In this document: one piece after another, positions 7,633-16,752 of the stretch
Position numbering within the stretch: the stretch's first letter is position 1
Layout: every line of letters begins with the position of its first letter
Assembly: GCA_913043025.1 (NCBI GenBank)
Contig: CAJWLM010000001.1
Span: 1 to 64,000, forward strand
Direction: 5' to 3'
DNA: 64,000 nucleotides
Source: an uncultured Rhodospirillaceae bacterium
Lineage (GTDB): Bacteria > Pseudomonadota > Alphaproteobacteria > UBA8366
The notes under the pieces: generated by a model
Databases searched by the model: none
What the model saw: only the letters and a program-made list of their open reading frames with translations
What the model was told of the DNA's origin: nothing
Translations under genes and position numbers: made by a program

Positions 7633-9531
7633 TTAGCTCCTTGCATAACCTATCTCGATTAAAGCATTTTTTATTTCAGTTAATACTGTTGGATCTTCTA
7701 TTGTTGCGGGAGCTTTGTAATCTTCACTATTTGCAATTTTTTGCATCGTATTTCGTAGAATTTTGCCAGAACGCGTCTTCGGTAATCTTTCCACAATTAC
7801 TGCCGTCTTGAACGCTGCGACAGGTCCTATTATTTCCCTTACAGATTGCCTGAGTTCCTGGATGATATCAGCATGAGATTTAGTAACGCCCAATTTCAAA
7901 ACTGCGAAGCCTAGTGGCAACTGACCCTTTAATTGGTCCGATACCCCTATTACTGCGGCTTCTGCAACGTCTTGGTGATTGCATAATACCTCTTCAATGG
8001 CTCCGGTTGATAAGCGATGGCCTGCAACATTAATTACGTCATCAGTCCGTGCCATCACATATATATATCCATCCTCGTCAATGTGCCCGGCATCACCTGT
8101 TTGGTAATATCCTGGGAATTCGGCCATATATGCATCGACGTAACGTTTTTCAGCATTCCACAACGTTGGAAACCCGCTTGGCGGCAAGGGTAGTTTTACA
8201 CAAATGGCTCCCATTTCTCCAGCTGCCAACTGTTTTCCTGACGGACTAAGGATCTGTATATCATATCCGGGCACAGCCTTGGTTGGTGAGCCAGGTTTAA
8301 TTGGCAAATGCTCGATTCCCATGCAATTTGCACCCATGGCCCAGCCCGTCTCGGTTTGCCACCAATGGTCTATCACAGGCCGGTTGAGTTTTTCTTCTGC
8401 CCAATGGAGTGTGTCAGGATCTGTCCGTTCTCCCGCCAGAAATAGAGTTCGGAAATTTTCTAAGTTATAGTTTTTTATGAGTTCACCGTTGGGATCCTCT
8501 CGTTTTATTGCGCGGAAAGCTGTCGGTGCCGTAAATAATGCAGCCACCTTGTACTCAGAAATGACCCGCCAAAAAACGCCGGCATCTGGTGTCCCAACAG
8601 GTTTCCCTTCAAACATTAATGTAGTGCATCCATAAATTAACGGTGCATAAACGATGTAAGAGTGGCCAACTACCCAACCAATATCAGATGCTGCCCAAAA
8701 GACTTCTGATTGATCGATGTTATATATATTTTTCATCGACCAGTTTAGGCCAACCATGTGACCCCCATTATCCCGAACGACACCTTTTGGCTGACCCGTT
8801 GTTCCGGAGGTGTAAAGAATATAGAGCGGGTCAGTCGCTTTCACAGGCACCCAATCTGCAGGTTTAGCTCGTGCCATTGCTTCATGCCAGTCAATGTCGC
8901 GCCGAGGTGAAGGGTCAACTAAATGCTCGTTTCTCTGAAGCAATATAACCTTCTCAATGTGGTGCGATGCCAGCTCAATAGCCTCATCAACAATTGGCAT
9001 ATATTCCACTTTACGGTCCGGCTCGAGACCACAAGTTGCCGTGACAATTAATTCCGCGGTACAATCATCAATTCGTGTTGCTAATTCTTGAGGAGCGAAT
9101 CCGCCAAAAACGACTGAATGTATAGCCCCTAAACGAGCGCAGCCAAGCATGGCCACTACAGCCTCTGGAACCATGGGCATGTATATGATTACTCGGTCAC
9201 CCGCGGTTATATTTTGTTCATGAAGCACTCCAGCAAATCGAGTCACTTGATCCTGGAGTTCTTTATAAGAAATTACACGTTTGGTTCCCGTCATAACACT
9301 GTCGTAAATCAAAGCAATGCGATCACCGTGCCCAGCCTCTACGTGACGGTCAACAGCGTTGTAGCATGTGTTCGTTTCGGCACCTGGGAACCATCTGTAA
9401 AAAGGTGGCCGTGTATCGTCGAGCACTTTATCCCAACTCTTTGTCCAGTAAATGCTTGAGGCCGCTTCGGCCCAAAATCCTTCAGGATTTTCAAGCGAGC
9501 ACTTGTAAACGTCGTGATAGTTTTTTGGCAT
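7633..9531 (-). CDS. prpE: Propionyl-CoA synthetase (acetyl-CoA synthetase family)
   Basis: This 632-residue ANL adenylate-forming enzyme activates propionate (or acetate) to its CoA thioester via an acyl-adenylate. Visible motifs are the ATP loop YTSGTTGQPKG, HWWQTETGW, YQTGDAGHIDEDGY and the C-terminal lysine in KTRSGKILRNTM. The N-terminal MPKNYHDVYKCSLENPEGFW resembles PrpE. I chose the ATG at 9531 preceded by CAAGG; a GTG at 9564 would add 11 residues. It feeds propionyl-CoA metabolism and lies near a CoA-transferase. A perfect palindrome at 9606-9621 could be its operator. Confidence 0.88.
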   Translation of the reverse strand: MPKNYHDVYKCSLENPEGFWAEAASSIYWTKSWDKVLDDTRPPFYRWFPGAETNTCYNAVDRHVEAGHGDRIALIYDSVMTGTKRVISYKELQDQVTRFAGVLHEQNITAGDRVIIYMPMVPEAVVAMLGCARLGAIHSVVFGGFAPQELATRIDDCTAELIVTATCGLEPDRKVEYMPIVDEAIELASHHIEKVILLQRNEHLVDPSPRRDIDWHEAMARAKPADWVPVKATDPLYILYTSGTTGQPKGVVRDNGGHMVGLNWSMKNIYNIDQSEVFWAASDIGWVVGHSYIVYAPLIYGCTTLMFEGKPVGTPDAGVFWRVISEYKVAALFTAPTAFRAIKREDPNGELIKNYNLENFRTLFLAGERTDPDTLHWAEEKLNRPVIDHWWQTETGWAMGANCMGIEHLPIKPGSPTKAVPGYDIQILSPSGKQLAAGEMGAICVKLPLPPSGFPTLWNAEKRYVDAYMAEFPGYYQTGDAGHIDEDGYIYVMARTDDVINVAGHRLSTGAIEEVLCNHQDVAEAAVIGVSDQLKGQLPLGFAVLKLGVTKSHADIIQELRQSVREIIGPVAAFKTAVIVERLPKTRSGKILRNTMQKIANSEDYKAPATIEDPTVLTEIKNALIEIGYARS

Positions 9532-9605
9532 CCTTGAACCCCACCCCAATCGAAACGTCACCACTGAATACGGAATAGTTTTTTTCCGTCAGGTTGATTA
9601 GCATA

Positions 9606-9621
9606 AAAAACCATGGTTTTT
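9606..9621. promoter_or_regulatory. 16-bp perfect palindrome upstream of prpE
   Basis: AAAAACCATGGTTTTT reads the same on both strands and is centred about 80 bases before the prpE start. It is too tight for a strong RNA hairpin, so a dimeric repressor or activator site is likelier. No regulator gene is adjacent. Confidence 0.35.
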
Positions 9622-9759
9622 ATCTTAAATATGATTTGGCCCCATCTTTCTGTTTTCATTTCGCTAATTTCAACAGACTTGCACAGGAAACTTTGAAAAA
9701 TTTACAACATACTGCATTGAGACCCTGAAGCGGGAAGCTTGCCTTGTGGGGTTAAAAGC

Positions 9760-10953
9760 TTAGTTAATTTTGGTTATTCCATTCTCAGCGAAAGAATCTA
9801 TTTCACCCCTACTAAAGCCACCCTCAGATAAGACTTCTACACTATGTTCTCCAAGTGCAGGCGCATGCCGTTTTATCGAGCCAGGTGACTTTGAAAAGTG
9901 CGTAGGAATGGTGGTGCTCTTCAATTTTCCTTCTGTCGGGTGATTTTCCTCAACGATAAAATTAGTTGCTCTTATATGCGGGTCATCGAGCAAATCTGAC
10001 AAGTTATTTACTGGCATACATGGTACGTCTGCGGAGACTAATTTTTCTATGACTTCGTCACAAGTACAGCACCTTACCAAATCCGATGCAATTGTATAAA
10101 GCTCAGAGATATGTTCTGCCCGGTAGGTTGTATCTGTAACCCTGCGGTCGTTGATCATGTCGTTGCGGTCGAAGGCTGTAAAGAAGGATTGCCAATGCTC
10201 ATTGTTGTAAGGCATCAGGCTAACATAACCGTCCAAGGTTTTCATTGGTTTGCGTTCTGTTGCCAAGATCCTAGTATAGCCAAACCCGCTTTTGGGAGGA
10301 TCGAATTTAGCTCCAAAGAAATGTTCAATTAGATTGAAGTGTACCATGTTTTCAAACATGGGCACTTCAATGCTTTGTCCCTCGCCAGTTCGTTCTCGAT
10401 GCAGCAGTGCAAAGGCTATCGCTTGAGTTGCTGCCATTCCCGAGGTTTTGTCCGCAAGCAATGCCGGCGCATGTTGAGGTTCACCACTAGTAAATCCCAT
10501 AATTGAGGATAAACCAGATACGCCTTGTATTACATCATCATATGCAGGGCGATCAGCATAAGGACCTTCGTTACCAAAGCCGTAGCAACCGCAATAGATT
10601 ATGTCAGGCTTAGCAGTCTGAAAGTCTGCGTAGGTTAGGCCTAGTCGAGACATTGCCTTTGGTCGCATGGAATGGATAACTACATCCGCCCCCTTGGAAA
10701 GCCGTAGTAATATGTCACGACCTTTTTTACTCTTCAGATCCAGTACCAAACTCCTTTTGTTGCGGTTGGTATTCAAATACATGGCGCTCATGCCAATATT
10801 GCGTGCTGGCCCAATTTGACGTGTCACGTCACCGTTTGGTGACTCAACTTTAATTACATCAGCTCCCATATCACCTAATGTCTGGGTGGCAAATGGTCCC
10901 ATAATAACTGAAGTAAGATCTAGTATTTGGTAGCCGTCTAATGGTCCTGCCAT
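9760..10953 (-). CDS. Family III CoA-transferase (CaiB/BaiF type)
   Basis: This 397-residue protein starts with the family III signature (GYQILDLTSVIMGPFATQTLGDMGADVIKVE, shown here only as positions 7-37). It carries NRNKRSLVLDLKS and the catalytic aspartate Asp168 in ALLADKTSGM. These enzymes move CoA between carboxylic acids through an aspartyl-CoA thioester; partners can be oxalate/formate, carnitine, succinate or mesaconate. Length is typical. It is a single minus-strand gene near prpE. Many annotations call such proteins formyl-CoA transferase without support, so I leave the substrate open. Confidence 0.88.
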   Translation of the reverse strand: MAGPLDGYQILDLTSVIMGPFATQTLGDMGADVIKVESPNGDVTRQIGPARNIGMSAMYLNTNRNKRSLVLDLKSKKGRDILLRLSKGADVVIHSMRPKAMSRLGLTYADFQTAKPDIIYCGCYGFGNEGPYADRPAYDDVIQGVSGLSSIMGFTSGEPQHAPALLADKTSGMAATQAIAFALLHRERTGEGQSIEVPMFENMVHFNLIEHFFGAKFDPPKSGFGYTRILATERKPMKTLDGYVSLMPYNNEHWQSFFTAFDRNDMINDRRVTDTTYRAEHISELYTIASDLVRCCTCDEVIEKLVSADVPCMPVNNLSDLLDDPHIRATNFIVEENHPTEGKLKSTTIPTHFSKSPGSIKRHAPALGEHSVEVLSEGGFSRGEIDSFAENGITKIN

Positions 10954-11167
10954 AGCTGAATTTCCTGTCGAATTGAGAGTAAATTATGCAGTGATATCTG
11001 TTACTTCATTTGCGATCTGTACCTTTACAATCTAAATAATGCTGTGTTTTGAAGCACTGCACCTGCGACCCGTTGTATGGCAATACGACGCGATAACGAA
11101 ATTCCGTTACTTAATAGCAAAAAATTTCTTTTTTAAAAATATCAAGGGAATTCCGCGTGCTATTTGA

Positions 11168-12775
11168 TCAAGTAAGGTCCTTAATTGCAAAAGATTGGGG
11201 TTGTTGGCCAGCGCAGTGTCTGCGCCAAATCTCGCCAAGCATTTTACCAATATTATAGGTGAATTGCGACTGATTACAGAGTGGTGAAGCCAACAATGCT
11301 GGTCTAAGACGTTGCCTAAAGTCATCCAGACGTTGCCGGTCTTCGCTCAATTCTGTGGCTATTTCTACATAGGATTGTTTAGACGATGTAGAAAAAGCTG
11401 GAACTCCGACCATTTTTAAAATCCACTCACCCGCGCGGGCACAGGGTCGGATGGACTCGTTATAACTGACTACTGGTATTCCCATAGAGAGAGCCTCAAT
11501 GGTTGTGATGCCGCCTTGCTGAGGAAACCCATCTAAGGCAATATCAACTTCATTGTAGGTTTGTAGGTGTCCATAGTGGTCTGTTTTTCCACGAAAATTT
11601 ATTCGATCTGCTGCTATTCCCAACGACATAAAGGGTTCGCTCAGACGTTTTATTGTCCAATCATCGATCATTGTGTCCTTGAATGTCATGGTCGAGTTCG
11701 GAATTGCATTTAAAACTGAGGCAAATAGCTCAAGCGTTTTTCTCTGGAGTTTAACGGTACGATTAAGGTTACAAAATCGAATTAGCTCATTGGATAAGCA
11801 GGGTGCGGTGACTGTGTCAGGCATCCGCGACGGTGGACACCATATAATGCTAGAGCCATCAAAGAATATTATATTTTCAAGATATTTTTCTTCAGTCTCT
11901 CTGGGCACATATACGTCATCAGCAATGAAATAATCTACTGCCTCAATTCCGGCTGAGGTGCCGAGTCCCGACCAGCATAGTATCAGAGGTGCGGGTTTCT
12001 GAGCATAAGTCATTAAACGATTCCCGGGCATGTGACCGGTAAAGTCAAATAAAACATCAATTTCATCGGAACGGATTCTATTAGCTAGTTCCATGTCATC
12101 GAGAGCGAAAACATTACTGAATTCATCAGCTGAATCACGAAAAAATTCTTCAACCTGTTGTTCTGGTGGTGATGATGAATAAAGGATATAGCGGTCATTG
12201 CGTCCTTCTGGACGAGCAAAAAAGGCAGCCATAGCGGCTTTTAATGAGTGACCGCTGGCAAAATCTCTTGAAACAAATCCTAAGTTGAGTGGTTTGCCGA
12301 TTATTTTTTCAGTTACTGCTGGTGTCGATGCTGCGGTAATTGGAGCAGCAAACCGTCGATTGAATTCATAATAGGCTGCAAATGCGGATTCATCATCAAA
12401 GCCGTTTAGGTGCTGATGTAGCAATAACTCCTCGAAAGTTTTTCGCGAGGAGGATTGATAGTGAAGAATGATATTGAAAATTTCTACCGCTTCATCGTGA
12501 AATCCATGCAGCTGCATATGCTGTGCCATTACCAGAAGAGTAGCTTCAGGGTCTTCAATGAATACTATAACATCTTGGATGATGTTTAAGATTGGCGCTA
12601 TGTTGCCCTTGGGAGCAAGTGTTTCGAAAAGAAAATGCCAAACTAGACGCTGATTTGGATCGGTTTGAAGGGATTCAGTTAGCCAGGTAAGCGCTTCTTC
12701 ATATAAATGCTCGTCAATAAGCATTCGAGCGCGATTAACGGTTTCTTCAGAATGAGCTGGATTTGGAATTTTCAT
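11168..12775 (-). CDS. GT41-family (SPINDLY/O-GlcNAc transferase-like) glycosyltransferase
   Basis: This protein of about 535 residues has an N-terminal helical repeat part (TPR-like, up to about residue 165). The OGT-type catalytic half follows, opening LNLGFVSRDFASGHSL and continuing DVLFDFTGHMPGNRL. Further on come CWSGLGTSAGIEAVDYFIAD, FCNLNRTVKL and DIALDGFPQQGGITTIEALSMGIPVV, with the KDTM/FRG sugar-nucleotide region between. The family glycosylates proteins, and in bacteria often flagellin or adhesins. No flagellar or adhesin genes are nearby. I take ATG 12775; a TTG at 12811 is also open. Neither has a strong ribosome-binding site. Confidence 0.82.
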   Translation of the reverse strand: MKIPNPAHSEETVNRARMLIDEHLYEEALTWLTESLQTDPNQRLVWHFLFETLAPKGNIAPILNIIQDVIVFIEDPEATLLVMAQHMQLHGFHDEAVEIFNIILHYQSSSRKTFEELLLHQHLNGFDDESAFAAYYEFNRRFAAPITAASTPAVTEKIIGKPLNLGFVSRDFASGHSLKAAMAAFFARPEGRNDRYILYSSSPPEQQVEEFFRDSADEFSNVFALDDMELANRIRSDEIDVLFDFTGHMPGNRLMTYAQKPAPLILCWSGLGTSAGIEAVDYFIADDVYVPRETEEKYLENIIFFDGSSIIWCPPSRMPDTVTAPCLSNELIRFCNLNRTVKLQRKTLELFASVLNAIPNSTMTFKDTMIDDWTIKRLSEPFMSLGIAADRINFRGKTDHYGHLQTYNEVDIALDGFPQQGGITTIEALSMGIPVVSYNESIRPCARAGEWILKMVGVPAFSTSSKQSYVEIATELSEDRQRLDDFRQRLRPALLASPLCNQSQFTYNIGKMLGEIWRRHCAGQQPQSFAIKDLT

Positions 12776-12853
12776 GTTAAGATAACAGAATGGTGCAAAA
12801 TAACCCGGCAATCAACAGGCATAAAACCATTTTATAAAAATGTAGACCGGTGC

Positions 12854-12881
12854 TTGCCCATAGCTCAGCGAGGTTTATAAT
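12854..12881 (+). promoter_or_regulatory. Candidate sigma70 promoter of purEK
   Basis: TTGCCC and a perfect TATAAT are spaced 16 bases apart, ending 38 bases before the purE ATG. GAGGGGA at 12906-12912 is the ribosome-binding site. Confidence 0.55.
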
Positions 12882-12919
12882 GATGCGCCCGGGATTAAAC
12901 GAGTAGAGGGGATATTTAC

Positions 12920-13414
12920 ATGCCCAAAAACCCCGTTGTTGGTATCATTATGGGAAGCCAATCAGATTGGGCGACAATGTCGAGCTCAGCTGAAACGTTA
13001 AGGGCTCTCGGTATCACAAACGAAAAACGTATTGTATCGGCACATCGTACGCCAAGGAGACTGGTTAATTACGCTGAGACTGCGCGAGAGCGTGGATTGC
13101 AGGTGATAATCGCGGGAGCTGGTGGAGCGGCCCATTTGCCTGGAATGATTGCATCTATGACCTCATTGCCCGTTTTCGGTGTCCCTATAGAGAGCGCGAC
13201 CTTAAGGGGAATGGATAGTCTGCTTTCAATTGTACAGATGCCGGCGGGAATTCCAGTGGGAACTCTTGCTATCGGCCAGCCGGGTGCGATTAATGCTGCC
13301 CTTTTGGCTGCATCAGTTATTGCATTGCATGACCAAAATATTGCGGATGCTCTTGGAAAATGGCGGTTGGATCAGTCAAACGCAGTTGGTGAAGAGCCCA
13401 TAGATGAAAGCTGA
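12920..13414 (+). CDS. purE: N5-carboxyaminoimidazole ribonucleotide mutase
   Basis: This 164-residue class I PurE moves the carboxyl group of N5-CAIR to C4 to give CAIR in purine synthesis. It shows [13 protein letters not shown] at the N-terminus with the substrate-binding [13 protein letters not shown] carries the catalytic histidine, and [12 protein letters not shown] and [10 protein letters not shown] follow. Length is standard. It overlaps the start of purK by 11 bases, which indicates translational coupling. A good promoter lies directly upstream. The acidic C-terminal tail (GEEPIDES) is unremarkable. Confidence 0.96.
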   Translation: MPKNPVVGIIMGSQSDWATMSSSAETLRALGITNEKRIVSAHRTPRRLVNYAETARERGLQVIIAGAGGAAHLPGMIASMTSLPVFGVPIESATLRGMDSLLSIVQMPAGIPVGTLAIGQPGAINAALLAASVIALHDQNIADALGKWRLDQSNAVGEEPIDES

Positions 13415-14492
13415 CAACAAAGCGATAATCAAACCCGGCTCTGTTATAGGGATTCTTGGTGGCGGTCAGCTAGGGAGAATGATTTCTATAGCCGCTGCTC
13501 GTCTTGGATATCGGTGTCACATTTTCTCAGATGTCGCCGACTCACCCGCGGGTCGAGTCTCTGATACCGTGACAGTAGCATCCTACACTAATTTTGAAAG
13601 TCTCCGTTCTTTTGCAGCGTCAGTGGATGTTGTGACAATGGAATTTGAAAACATTCCGGAGGAGCCTGTCTTATATCTTGATCAACGAACTTTAGTGAGA
13701 CCTAGCCCAAAAGTATTGTCAGTGGCCCAAGATCGGTTAGTTGAAAAAGATTTTATGAAATCAATCGGCGTTGAAACCACGCCGTATTTAGATATTCAAA
13801 CAGCTTCAGACCTAGTTGATGGAGTGACAAAACTTGGCTTGCCCTCTGTGCTCAAGACAACTCGCTTAGGTTACGACGGTAAAGGGCAAATTCGTTTGCA
13901 GCGTGCCTCCGACGTAAGTGGGGCCTTTGCTAAATTAAAGGAACAGCAAGGAATTTTAGAGCGATGGGTGCCATTTACACTAGAAATATCTGTGATTGTT
14001 GCTCGCAGTTCTGATGGAGAAATAATCTCCTATGGTCCTGTCGAGAATCGCCATTTAAACCATATTCTTGATACTACTATTGTTCCGGCTAGAATATCAC
14101 AAGGTGTGGCATCGAAAGCGGAAAAAATAGCTCGGCAGGTAGCAGAAAAGCTCAATGTAGTGGGGTTGTTAGCGGTAGAAATGTTTGTGACCGGTGATGG
14201 AAAAGTACTTGTCAACGAGATCGCTCCTAGACCACATAATTCAGGCCATTGGACAATTGATGCCTGTAAAGTTTGCCAATTCCAACAACTTATACGTGCG
14301 ATTTGTGGACTACCATTGGGGTCCCCGGAACGCTTATTTGATGCTGAGATGAAGAATTTGATTGGAGACGATGTAAAACGTTGGGCAGATTTTATTGTCA
14401 ATCCAGATACCCGTTTACATCTCTACGGCAAATCAGAGATACGCGCAGGCAGAAAAATGGGTCATGTGACGCAATTGAAGCCACTGACTTAA
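13404..14492 (+). CDS. purK: 5-(carboxyamino)imidazole ribonucleotide synthase
   Basis: This 362-residue ATP-grasp enzyme carboxylates AIR with bicarbonate and ATP to N5-CAIR, the substrate of PurE. It has the N-terminal [20 protein letters not shown] dinucleotide-like loop and the ATP-grasp segment [14 protein letters not shown]. Metal-binding residues lie in [17 protein letters not shown] near the C-terminal third. It is coupled to purE by an 11-base overlap. It ends 24 bases before the GST gene, which may be co-transcribed. Confidence 0.96.
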   Translation: MKADNKAIIKPGSVIGILGGGQLGRMISIAAARLGYRCHIFSDVADSPAGRVSDTVTVASYTNFESLRSFAASVDVVTMEFENIPEEPVLYLDQRTLVRPSPKVLSVAQDRLVEKDFMKSIGVETTPYLDIQTASDLVDGVTKLGLPSVLKTTRLGYDGKGQIRLQRASDVSGAFAKLKEQQGILERWVPFTLEISVIVARSSDGEIISYGPVENRHLNHILDTTIVPARISQGVASKAEKIARQVAEKLNVVGLLAVEMFVTGDGKVLVNEIAPRPHNSGHWTIDACKVCQFQQLIRAICGLPLGSPERLFDAEMKNLIGDDVKRWADFIVNPDTRLHLYGKSEIRAGRKMGHVTQLKPLT

Positions 14493-14516
14493 AAGCAGTT
14501 GAAAGTGTGATCCTGA

Positions 14517-15401
14517 ATGGCGATGAAAAAAGAAACTACAGCGGATGAAGTAGTACTTTACGACTACCCATTTTCTTATAATTGCCAAATCGTGCGGCTC
14601 GCTTTGTGTGAGAAAGATTTGCCGGGAAAAACCATTCGAATCGACATTGGTCCCATGATGGAACAATTCAAGCCAAGTTTTATGCGGCTCAATCCAAGCG
14701 GTCAGGTGCCCGTGCTTCTGCATCAAAACAAGGTTGTAACACAGACATTAGAAATTTTGCATTATCTTGATCAGTACTTGCCTGGCACTCAGTTGATTCC
14801 ATCAGCGACAGATAACCGCTCAGCAATGGAGAAGTGGGTTGCTATGGAGCGCGCATTTCCGGAAGCAGATTTCACTTATGGGCTGCTCGAGCAGGGCAGC
14901 GGAAAAATTGTTGCAAGGGATATGGAACATCGTAAAAGGCTCATAGAAAAACATATGGCAGTTAATCCAGATTTAGCGGATTGCTATAAATTAAAACTTG
15001 AGGCTGTCACGGATTGGCAAATGAGGTTGCGTGATCCAGATCTTGTGGATCGCCTTGTAGATCAAATTTATAAAATGCTAGACGAGTTAGAGCAGCAGCT
15101 TGCCGGCCGAGATTTTATCGTGACCGAAAATTATACTCTTGCGGATGTAGTTTGGACCGCATTCTTGGCACGTCTGGAGATGGTAGGCTTCAAGAGAATG
15201 TGGTCATTCGGTGCACGTCCCAATATTGAAGAGTACTACATACGTATGAAGCAACGCTCAAGTTTTGCGTGTGCGCCTATCCATCTCAAATCGTCTCCCT
15301 GGCTAGTAATTGGGTCAGCCATTAAGGCTTTTAGATTGCAACTCAGTTTGTCTCTGGGGATTGGTCTTTTAGCGTTATTATCGGTTCTTGCTTTATTTTA
15401 A
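14517..15401 (+). CDS. Glutathione S-transferase-family protein with C-terminal membrane anchor
   Basis: This 294-residue protein has an N-terminal thioredoxin-like GST domain. It reads LYDYPFSYNCQIVRLALCEK, then the glutathione-contact NPSGQVPVLL and TLEILHYLDQYLP. A helical GST C-domain follows with a long central insertion (about residues 110-165) and the FIVTENYTLADVVWTAFLAR segment. The last 20-25 residues (LQLSLSLGIGLLALLSVLAL) are hydrophobic and should insert into the membrane as a tail anchor. Domain order recalls GDAP1-like GSTs. ATG 14517 or 14523 may start it. It overlaps the convergent COQ9 stop by four bases. The substrate is unknown. Confidence 0.8.
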   Translation: MAMKKETTADEVVLYDYPFSYNCQIVRLALCEKDLPGKTIRIDIGPMMEQFKPSFMRLNPSGQVPVLLHQNKVVTQTLEILHYLDQYLPGTQLIPSATDNRSAMEKWVAMERAFPEADFTYGLLEQGSGKIVARDMEHRKRLIEKHMAVNPDLADCYKLKLEAVTDWQMRLRDPDLVDRLVDQIYKMLDELEQQLAGRDFIVTENYTLADVVWTAFLARLEMVGFKRMWSFGARPNIEEYYIRMKQRSSFACAPIHLKSSPWLVIGSAIKAFRLQLSLSLGIGLLALLSVLALF

Positions 15402-16027
15402 GGGCGCAATATCCGTGGAGAGCGCGGTAGTTTTTCAATGAGCGATCTTATTCGTTGCTTTATCTTAGGTATTTGCATAACGTTATCTATTCGTCGATCT
15501 AAAAACCCCCAAGTTTCGGTGGTATCGGTGGATTCGTCGTCTAGCCAATAAATGAGGGTTGCGCTATAGATGCCGGCTAACAGTGCGCGTTTGGAATAGA
15601 AATTCCAGTCAGTAGAGCGATCTCCCGCAATGTACCAGATTGTGTCAACTGTTCGAAAAAGACACCGTGCTGCCATTGGTGCATTTGCTGGTAAGGCGAG
15701 CATTGAACATGCCCTACGGATGGCTTCCCGGTGGCCAGTATTTTGTTCGAGTCTACATTTTATGGCTTTTCCAACTCGTTTTCTTACGGGTAAAGAGGAT
15801 AGGTCACCCGCGTCTCGCACCATATTTTTGTCAGCCAGCTGGCTGTGATGCTCGATCGCGTCCGTTGCAGAGACCGGAAATGCAAGCAATGCACTTGCCT
15901 CATCAAGTCCACAATCTGTTGCCCCTCTCTTAAGCGCTTTCATGGTCCAGCCGTCGAAGGGTACATGTGACAAACTGGCAGCAATAATTTGGGTTCTACG
16001 TGTTTCTAGGTCAGCTTCGTTATTCAT
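15398..16027 (-). CDS. COQ9-family ubiquinone biosynthesis accessory protein
   Basis: This 209-residue protein matches COQ9. A TetR-like N-terminal helical part (RRTQIIAASLSHVPFDGWTM) precedes the lipid-binding helices. The later stretch SKRALLAGIYSATLIYWLDD and the FLDRRIDNVM end are family hallmarks. In mitochondria COQ9 delivers quinone intermediates to the COQ7 hydroxylase; the bacterial role is presumed similar. I set the start at ATG 16027, since the longer frame overlaps def. It lies 25 bases after def in the same operon. Its stop overlaps that of the convergent GST gene. Confidence 0.85.
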   Translation of the reverse strand: MNNEADLETRRTQIIAASLSHVPFDGWTMKALKRGATDCGLDEASALLAFPVSATDAIEHHSQLADKNMVRDAGDLSSLPVRKRVGKAIKCRLEQNTGHREAIRRACSMLALPANAPMAARCLFRTVDTIWYIAGDRSTDWNFYSKRALLAGIYSATLIYWLDDESTDTTETWGFLDRRIDNVMQIPKIKQRIRSLIEKLPRSPRILRP

Positions 16028-16052
16028 TATTTTCTGCCGTTTTGTGTAGGGC

Positions 16053-16583
16053 CTATTCCGGAGTACCGTAGCGCATTTCATCTCTGAACATAAGCAGTGA
16101 AAGGTCATCCATTCTTTGTGGATATAATATTCCGTCTAAGTGGTCGCATTCATGTTGCACCACACGAGCATGGAAATCTTTAGCAATGCAATCGATCTGT
16201 GATCCATCTGGTGCTGTCGCGCTATATTGGATTTCAGTGTAGCGGGGAACCTTGCCAATCAGGCCTGGAAGGGAAAGGCATCCCTCCCATCCTAATTGTT
16301 TCTCATTGCTTAAAGGCTTGATTGTGGGATTGATCAGCACTGTCAAAGGTATGTCTTTTTCATCAGCATTTGTCTCGTTTGCATCATAGCTAACAAAAAA
16401 GACCACTATCCTTAACGGAACATGTATTTGAGGTGCAGCAAGACCAGTGCCATCAGCATCTTGCATAGTTTCAATCATATTTTTAATCAAATCTTGTATG
16501 CGTGGCGCTGTTGGATCTATCACTTGTCCAGCAGATTGTCGTAGAACAGGATGCCCCATACGGGCGATTTTGAGTATAGCCAT
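16053..16583 (-). CDS. def: Peptide deformylase
   Basis: This 176-residue metalloenzyme removes the N-formyl group from nascent proteins. All three family motifs are present: GLAAPQIH (motif I, GxGxAAPQ type), WEGCLSLPG (motif II, with the metal-binding cysteine) and HECDHLDG (motif III, HExxH). I place the start at ATG 16583 giving MAILKIARMGHPVLRQ, the usual beginning; upstream residues to 16631 do not resemble the family. The ribosome-binding site is poor. COQ9 follows in the same transcript. Confidence 0.95.
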   Translation of the reverse strand: MAILKIARMGHPVLRQSAGQVIDPTAPRIQDLIKNMIETMQDADGTGLAAPQIHVPLRIVVFFVSYDANETNADEKDIPLTVLINPTIKPLSNEKQLGWEGCLSLPGLIGKVPRYTEIQYSATAPDGSQIDCIAKDFHARVVQHECDHLDGILYPQRMDDLSLLMFRDEMRYGTPE

Positions 16584-16666
16584 AGGGGTAATATGCAAAA
16601 GTGATGTCACACAGTAAAGCCCCGGAAGCACAACAATCTAAAATTTTTTCTTATTATTCTTTCCGC

Positions 16667-16695
16667 TTCACAGGTTATTACTCCTATGATATAAG
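16667..16695 (+). promoter_or_regulatory. Sigma70 promoter of rpsU
   Basis: TTCACA (16667-16672) and TATAAG (16690-16695) are each one base from consensus with an ideal 17-base spacer. Transcription would start near 16702, giving a leader of about 75 bases. Confidence 0.6.
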
Positions 16696-16731
16696 GCGCG
16701 TCCTCAGGTGCATTTTTGAGCCATCTGTGTT

Positions 16732-16750
16732 TCTAATCACAACGATTAGA
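16732..16750 (+). promoter_or_regulatory. Stem-loop in the rpsU leader
   Basis: TCTAATC (16732-16738) pairs perfectly with GATTAGA (16744-16750) around the five-base loop ACAAC. It ends 16 bases before the AGGAG ribosome-binding site of rpsU. It may be a translational operator or an mRNA-stabilising element. Confidence 0.45.
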
Positions 16751-16752
16751 GT

